From NCBI GenBank assembly GCA_026770585.1, contig MU646534.1, positions 294,405-304,522 of the forward strand: 10,118 nucleotides of DNA, read 5' to 3'. This document shows, piece after piece, positions 5,419-10,118 of the stretch. The DNA comes from Baffinella frigidus. Taxonomy: Eukaryota > Cryptophyceae > Cryptomonadales > Baffinellaceae. Position 1 is the stretch's first letter; every line of letters begins with the position of its first letter. Both the position numbers and the translations under genes were made by a program. The notes under the pieces were generated by a model. The model made no database searches. It saw only the letters and a list, made by a program, of their open reading frames with translations, and was not told the origin of the DNA.

Positions 5419-8400
5419 CTGCAAAAACACGAACGCGAGTTAGCGTACGGACAACACCATGAGCAGCATGCGACAAACCCAACTTCTCCTACCACTAGGG
5501 CCTGCCCAAGTCCAAGGCGAAGTCCACACCCGTTGTTGCCACATCTCAAAGGGAGACGCACGGGTCACTCTTTTTCTCGCCCAGCAGACAGCCCCCAGCC
5601 CGGTCACACGTGAGGTGCTCCAATACACTCATGCCTAAGAGACCTACGGTGGTCCTGGAGGGTGCAATTTCTTATGAGCGAGGTTCCCCTGTAGCCCCAC
5701 TGCCTCGACATCAAGATTCTGATCCACCCATCACCCGAGAATCGTGTAACTTACGTTGTCGGGGTTGAGGTGTGAGGTGCCATGCCCTCGTGAGGGCTTG
5801 GAACTCTCGGGGTTTGAGGGTTTGAAGGGGGGCGCGGACCTTGGCGCTCTTCTTCTCCTTCTTCTCCTCCCCGTCGCCTCCCTCTGATTCCCGCTTCTCC
5901 TTCTGCGTTTTCGGTTTAGAGGTTAGGCCCAGCTGGAGGGTTCTGATCGGGAGGTGGCGACTATCAGACAAGACACTCCATTCCGCAAACTCCTCCAAAC
6001 CCTCTCGAACTAGGGCTGAGGTCTTGCTGTTTCCATGTGCACGCTTCTCATCAGCAGGCCCTTGGCGTGCTTTCTAACATCAGCTCTGCCTCAGTCCATC
6101 TGGGCGCATCAAAACCGCTATCACAGGAATTAATTCCCTTAATTCGTGGAACCATGCTGTCAACCTCGGGACGTGCACATATTCAGTCAGCAGGAGACCG
6201 CATCGGAGCTACACGTCCCAGGTCCAGGGTGGCACCCTGAGATGGAGTGCGGCTCCTAACGTTGCGAACGATCGAGTGAGTCCCCTAGTGCCGGGAGTGA
6301 TGCAGCAAGGCGCCTCATGTTGGGAGTGGTGAGGCTGCTATGAGTGATTGGAGTGAGGGGGTCAAGGGTTTAGAGTGAGGCTCCTAACCAAGTGATGGGA
6401 GTTCGGGAGCAGACCTTCTTCTTCTTCTTCTCCTTCTTGTCCTCCTCGCTATCCGAATCCTTCGCCTCCTCCTGTCATCGCGCTCACACGTCAGTTGTCA
6501 AGAATGTGTGTGTGCGACATAGAAGACAGAACGAGAGAGAGGTCTGCAGCTCACCCTGCCTCCCGGCTGCTGCCTTCTTGGATGGGGCACACGGAGCGCC
6601 ACATCATGGAGGCAGAAAGGTGCAGACCGGCAGCACTCTGCCACTGCCGAAGGACGAAGAGGGGAGGAAAGCACCTTCTTGCGCTTCTTGGCCGGCTCCT
6701 CCTCCTCGCCCGCAGGGGCCGCAGCAGCCTTGCCTGCGGCGCCACCCAGGTCCTTGTACGACTTGTGCCAGTCGGTCGGGGTCTTGTCGTTGGGCCGGCC
6801 GTACTTGTCGAGCTTGCCCTCCACGATGAGCGCCTTCTTGGCCTTGGCCTGCGGGCCGAGGCCCCACCGGCGGGGGTAGGTGTCGCGCTCCATGATCACG
6901 CGCTTGATCTTGGCGACTACCCCGTGGTCGCAGGTTGCCATGACCGCCGTGGTCATCTGGGCGATACCCAGGCAGAGCGCCTCGCCCTGCGTGCGGAGAG
7001 ACGGATGTTGAGTCAACTGGTAGCCCTTCGCATAGAGACATTGTGTGTGTGTGAGAGCCAGATGGCAACGTTTGATCAACTGAAGGCGTGACAGGGGGAA
7101 AAACTGTGCAGCGCACGCTTCCTGGTATGGTCAGTTGGGGGAGGTGTTGGCAGGGTTGGAATTGGCGATTGGGCACCGTTCCAGCGCTGTGCCTGCTTCC
7201 ATAGCTATCTTCTCACTCTGGGATTGAAATTGCCCCCCACCCCCCCTCCTTGGCGAAAAGAAAAATCATGGGCAAGGTTGGGTCCTGGATGAGAGAGGTT
7301 CGGGAGGTGTCTGGGAGTGAGACTAGGATGTCTGCATGCCTGCACGGGAACCTAGGATGCCTGCGAGCGGACGGCCTAGGCTGGAGGGGCGAGGGCGACT
7401 TGGTGGTGATGATTGGGTGAGAAGTGGATGGTGGAGTGGATTGGCACCTTGGTGGTGATGATGACGATTTCGGAACCGATCTCGATGCCGTCCTCGAAAC
7501 GGAGCAGACCCGGGATCATCAGCTTCGCCCCGTAGCAGATCGCGTTCACTGTTTGGCGTGGGGATGGAGTCAGGATATGGCGTGCTGCGTGTCGCGCAAC
7601 GCTTCCAAGGATGAAGGAGTGGAGTTTTGTTGTAGCGAGACACCCGAATCTCCTTCACTGAGAACTGAAGCTAATCTTCCCGTCGCCTCCGGGATGACCA
7701 AGCAAGCCTGGAGCGATGTGTCAACCTAGGGCCCCGGCTGGGTCACCCCAGGGGGCAATTTAGCTGGGGAGCGATTTTTGTTACAACGGAAACTGCTTTG
7801 ACGGTGGTCGGTATGGGCTGGGGATGAGGCGGACAGGCAGGGAAGAAACATACCAGCAGAGTCCTTGACAACGATGCGCTTGTACGAGATGAGGAGGCGC
7901 TCGAGCGGCATCACCACGCGGCGGAGGTACGACTCGTCCTTGTAGGTGTCCAGCGACCACTGCGCATCGAGCACGTCGTGCATCGTCATCAGGTTGTCGC
8001 TCTCCGAGAGCGCCCCGGAGCGCACGCGGCGCAGCTCCTGCATGTGGCCGCCGGTGCCGAGGAGGAGCCCGAGGTGGACGCACATGGTACGCACGTAGGT
8101 GCCCGCCTCGCAGCTGATCCAGAACACGCCCAGGTTGCGCTCCTGGTCGTACTCGATCATCTTGCTCTCGTAGATTGTGCGGATGCGCAGCTGGCGCTTG
8201 ACGGCGGAGATGAGCGGGGGGCGCTGGAAGATGGCGCCCTTAAGCTTCTCGAGCGCCTTGGCGAACTTGTTCTCGCTCTCGATGGCGCCGTGCAGGCGCG
8301 CGATCGACACATACTCCTTCCCCGCTCCCTGCTGGCTCTTCACCAGACGCGTCGCGCGCTCCACGCACACGATGAGGCAGCCCGTCACCTTGGGATCGAG

Positions 8401-8715
8401 GGTGCCCGAGTGCCCGGTCTTCTCCACGCGCAGGATACGGCGGATCCAGGCCACCACCTCGTGCGATGAGGGGTTAGCCGGCTTGTCGAGGTTGATCACC
8501 CCGTAGCGCACGTAATCGCCAATGGGGCGCTTCAGCGGCGAGCAGCCGTTGGGGATCGGTGTATAATGCCCAGTGCGGATGTTGAGCTTGTCGTAGTTCT
8601 TCAGCAGAAGGGGCCATTTCGAGGTGTCCATCTTCGGGGTGGTGCTCTGCGGCTTGATCGAGAACTCATCGTCGGTCCCGGCCTCCACCTTCTCGCTCTT
8701 ATCCTTCTTGACCAT
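5386..8715 (-). CDS. CBF5: Dyskerin/Cbf5, H/ACA RNP pseudouridine synthase (six exons)
   Basis: Catalytic subunit of H/ACA small nucleolar RNPs, which convert uridine to pseudouridine in rRNA and snRNA in the nucleolus and Cajal bodies. In many eukaryotes it is also part of telomerase. Exons on the minus strand: 8715-7854, 7548-7448, 6986-6675, 6471-6415, 5902-5840 and 5418-5386. They join to 475 codons plus TAA; yeast Cbf5 and human dyskerin are about 480-515. Residues 30-88 are the DKCLD region ([11 protein letters not shown]). The TruB domain follows, with [11 protein letters not shown] at 102-112 and catalytic Asp107, ATRLVK at 121-126, [11 protein letters not shown] at 165-175 and CEAGTYVRT at 202-210. 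A PUA domain spans about 285-360, and the tail is Lys/Glu/Asp-rich. All introns are GT-AG. I chose ATG 8715; the frame extends only to a non-ATG codon upstream, and the N-terminus matches the family in length. The identity is very secure; the three tail exons are less so. Confidence 0.96.
5643..5691. mobile_element. MITE-like right-half fragment in dyskerin intron 5
   Basis: CCTACGGTGGTCCTGGAGGG followed by TTTCTTATGAGCGAGG and TTCCCCTG matches the right half of the CAGGGG family, with TA after the end. The left half is absent. It sits inside intron 5, away from the splice sites and branch site. Confidence 0.75.
5840..5902 (-). CDS. CBF5: dyskerin exon 5 (tail microexon)
   Basis: 63 bp, 21 codons beginning [13 protein letters not shown] and ending KKEKKSAK, again a Lys/Glu tail. 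Acceptor AACGCAG is preceded by CTAAC at the usual distance. The donor AAG-GTCCGC is weak. Intron 4 (6414-5903, 512 bp) holds a dispersed repeat, and the exon lies in an otherwise non-conserved reading frame, so its bounds rest on splice motifs and composition. Confidence 0.72.
6082..6107. repeat. dispersed 26-bp repeat in dyskerin intron 4
   Basis: AGCTCTGCCTCAGTCCATCT and the next six bases match 560-585 with two differences. The similarity stops abruptly on both sides, so this is likely a fragment of a dispersed repeat. Confidence 0.5.
6415..6471 (-). CDS. CBF5: dyskerin exon 4 (acidic/basic tail microexon)
   Basis: 57 bp, 19 codons: [19 protein letters not shown]. The composition is that of Cbf5/dyskerin tails (alternating acidic serine blocks and lysine runs), which act in nuclear and nucleolar targeting. 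The acceptor is GATGACAG, with CTGAC 20 bases upstream. The donor AAG-GTCTGC is weak at +3. Intron 3 is 6674-6472 (203 bp), phase 0. Confidence 0.78.
6675..6986 (-). CDS. CBF5: dyskerin exon 3 (rest of PUA, start of basic tail)
   Basis: Encodes residues 322-425, [15 protein letters not shown] through [17 protein letters not shown] and [12 protein letters not shown], all typical Cbf5 sequence. The end is [11 protein letters not shown], where the nuclear-localisation tail begins. The preceding intron is 7447-6987 (461 bp, phase 0, acceptor CACGCAG). The donor is AAG-GTGCTT at 6674. Reading past it gives a non-conserved Cys/Pro-rich peptide. Confidence 0.93.
7448..7548 (-). CDS. CBF5: dyskerin exon 2 (start of PUA domain)
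   Basis: A 101-bp exon completing the codon for Val288 and encoding residues up to TTK321 ([16 protein letters not shown] ... EIVIITTK), which matches the start of the Cbf5 PUA domain. It follows the intron 7853-7549 (305 bp, phase 1, acceptor AACAG). It ends at AAG before GTGCCA. Confidence 0.93.
7854..8715 (-). CDS. CBF5: dyskerin exon 1 (DKCLD and TruB domains)
   Basis: Encodes residues 1-287, from MVKKDKSEK to KRIVVKDSA, and one base of codon 288. All catalytic motifs lie here, with no intron. The donor is G-GTATGT at 7853. Reading past it gives a short unrelated tail and a stop, which supports the splice. The exon is strongly GC-biased at third positions, unlike the accessory DNA to the left. 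Confidence 0.96.
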
Positions 8716-8964
8716 CTTTCCTGTCCGTCTCTCCAACAGCCCCTTGTGGGGAAGGCTTGACGAAGGTGGGGACCGTTAAGATGCTCGGTGCACCTCCTGT
8801 CCTTCACGTGGCAAAAAATCCGGGATCAAAAGTGGAGAGGAGAAGTGGACTTTGTCTTAAGTCAACAACTTAGCTGAGTTGGCTGAATCTCAAAATTTTA
8901 GTTTGATTTGAATCAAAAATAGTTTGTGCTGGCGTGTAGGTTCAAAAACGCTCTCGCCGTGGCG
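8716..8964. promoter_or_regulatory. probable divergent promoter region
   Basis: The 249 bp separate the dyskerin ATG (leftward) from the candidate rightward gene's ATG. GC content drops at 8889-8927, with a TTTGATT/AATCAAA inverted repeat (about 8901-8916) and GTCAAC at 8861. No clear TATA box is visible. A shared bidirectional promoter is inferred from the head-to-head layout only. Confidence 0.4.
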
Positions 8965-9711
8965 ATGACCATGCAGCAGCGCCAGCGGCTGGTGGATCTG
9001 GGGCGGGCAGGGCTCCTCTCGCGGGGGGACGCCCAGATGGCTGAGCTGTGGGCAGATCTATGGACAGCCGAGGAGATGAGAGGCATCGCGGTGCAGGGTC
9101 CCGTTTTCGAAAACGAGGGGGCTGGGGGGGTGGCGTACTGGGACTTCGCCCTACTCGGGTTCGACGGCCAGAGTGAGTGCATTCTCGCTCCAACCTCTGC
9201 GTCCATTCCATCCTCGCCTTGCACCTTATCCCTTAACGCTCCAAGCAAGATGCCAACAGGCCTTCTCTCAAACCTGTTGGCAGGTAGGAGATCGAGAGAA
9301 AGAGACGCGTGCGCCTGCCTGACACCCAGCCACGGCAGGATACGGCGGGGGCCTCCACATGCCGCGCGCGTTTCCAACGCAGCTGCCGCTTCTGGTGACT
9401 AGCGAGCGCTCGAGCGGGCTCCACCTCGCGGCCGCAATTGTATCGGCAGAACGCCGCCTCGCTGGTCTCCCTCCTCCCTTTCCCGCACGCAGAGTCCCCC
9501 GCACCGTTGTTGACGGATTCATCTGTTTTCTGACGCCAACCCTGTGCGGATTCATTGTCGCTCTGCCACACGGTGTGCTCGGCTGATGCCCTGCGTCAAC
9601 CGCATTCGAACACCAGGGGTGGAGGAGGAGGGGGAGGAGGGGGAAGGGAAGGAGGAGTCGCTGGAGCTGGACGTGTTGCTGCCGCGCGTGCGCGCTGACG
9701 TCTCTGCCGAG
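8965..9711 (+). CDS. candidate split gene, unknown product (two exons, 3' incomplete)
   Basis: Exon 1, 8965-9172, starts MTMQQRQRLVDLGRAGLL, continues with DAQMAELWADLWTAEEMRG, and ends AYWDFALLGFDGQ plus one base before a strong donor, GTGAGT. Exon 2, 9617-9711, follows CACCAG. It completes an Arg codon, then encodes VEEEGEEGEGKEES and LELDVLLPRVRADVSAE before GTGCGA. The intron 9173-9616 is 444 bp with TCAAC 18 bases before the acceptor, and the two exons join in frame (101 residues). Both exons are GC-rich with protein-like composition, a helical Leu/Arg/Glu N-terminus and an acidic stretch. I do not recognise the family. The third exon, if any, lies beyond the telomere-like array or outside the window. 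It could also be a broken gene or a chance open frame. Confidence 0.5.
9251..9282. repeat. perfect 10-bp hairpin
   Basis: TGCCAACAGG (9251-9260) and CCTGTTGGCA (9273-9282) around a 12-base loop, inside the proposed first intron of the rightward gene. Function unknown. Confidence 0.55.
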
Positions 9712-9721
9712 GTGCGATTTT

Positions 9722-10118
9722 AGGGTTGAAGTTGAGGGTTTAGGGTTGAGTGTTGAGTGTTTAGGGTTTAGGTTTCACAGTTTAGGGTTTAGGGTTTGAG
9801 GTTTAGGGTTTAGGGTTGAGGGTTTAGGGTTTAGGGTTTAGGGTTGAGGTTTTAGGATTTGTAGTTTAGGGCTTATAGTTTAGAGTTGAGGGTTCAAAAT
9901 TTCGAGTTTGGGGTGAGGGTTCAGGGTTTAGGGTTTAGGGTTTAGAGTTGAGGGTTTAGGGTTGAGGGTTTATGGTGTAGGGTGTAGAGTTTATGGTGTA
10001 GGTTGTGTACAGGGTTTGAGGTCAGGGTTGAGGGTTTCGGGTCTAGGGTTCAGGGTGCAGGATTTGGTTTTTGAGGTTAAGGGTTTAGGGTTTAGGGGCC
10101 AGGGTTGAGGGTTCAGGA
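9722..10118. repeat. telomere-like array, G-rich on + strand, to window end
   Basis: Nearly 400 bp of seven-base units, mainly TTTAGGG and TTGAGGG with variants TTCAGGG, TGTAGGG and TTTATGG. It begins about ten bases after the proposed donor at 9712. Orientation matches a right-hand chromosome end, but degeneration is heavy. It may be interstitial, subtelomeric, or an intron of the rightward gene. The window ends inside it. Confidence 0.9.

Noticed and set aside
4967-5482. 171-codon minus-strand open frame
   Set aside because: It crosses the last dyskerin exon in another frame, starts in an intron and has no recognisable domain. Exon 6 in the spliced frame explains the region better.
6495-7091. 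198-codon plus-strand open frame
   Set aside because: It is antisense to dyskerin exon 3; its length reflects GC-rich codons of the real gene.
7549-7853. snoRNA inside a dyskerin intron, as found in animals
   Set aside because: I looked in intron 1 for C/D boxes and for H/ACA hinge and tail motifs and found no convincing set.
7978-8469. 163-codon plus-strand open frame
   Set aside because: Antisense shadow of dyskerin exon 1.
9722-10118. True chromosome end
   Set aside because: Units are too degenerate for an active telomere and the window simply stops within the array. It cannot be decided here.

Overview
The window is nuclear DNA of a eukaryote, GC-rich in its coding part. It has one clearly recognisable gene, a split dyskerin/Cbf5 gene on the minus strand (8715 down to 5386). 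Its GT-AG introns carry branch-site-like sequences, and two arrays of a seven-base TTTAGGG-type telomere motif lie on either side. That telomere type is known from green algae and plants, several alveolates (apicomplexans, chromerids, dinoflagellates) and some other algae, so a unicellular alga or protist is likely. The species cannot be named from this sequence.

Layout: 1-3530 is accessory, gene-poor DNA packed with fold-back elements: a 202-bp near-perfect hairpin (57-258), a short minisatellite (744-1010), several unrelated inverted-repeat elements, and the first copies of a MITE-like family whose ends read CAGGGGTACCTCGCTC. It also holds a duplicated, decayed fragment resembling a MYND zinc finger (2001-2246). 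From 3534 to 3991 lies a degenerate CCCTGAA/CCCTAAA array on the + strand. From 3992 to 5385 there is a 26-bp minisatellite, palindromes, more MITE copies and the 3' flank of the dyskerin gene.

The dyskerin gene reads, after splicing, as a complete 475-residue protein in six exons (862, 101, 312, 57, 63 and 33 bp). It has the DKCLD, TruB pseudouridine synthase and PUA regions and a Lys/Glu/Asp-rich tail. The tail is split over three tiny exons, all joined in phase 0. Each of the five introns has a CTAAC-like branch site with its A 20-22 bases before the exon.

Upstream, about 250 bp away and divergent, is a candidate second gene on the + strand. Two exons (8965-9172 and 9617-9711) join in phase. 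Its next intron would begin at the edge of a TTTAGGG-like array (9722-10118) that runs to the window end. The two telomere-like arrays are oriented outward, with the telomerase/snoRNP gene between them. This is striking, but nothing in the sequence shows a functional link.
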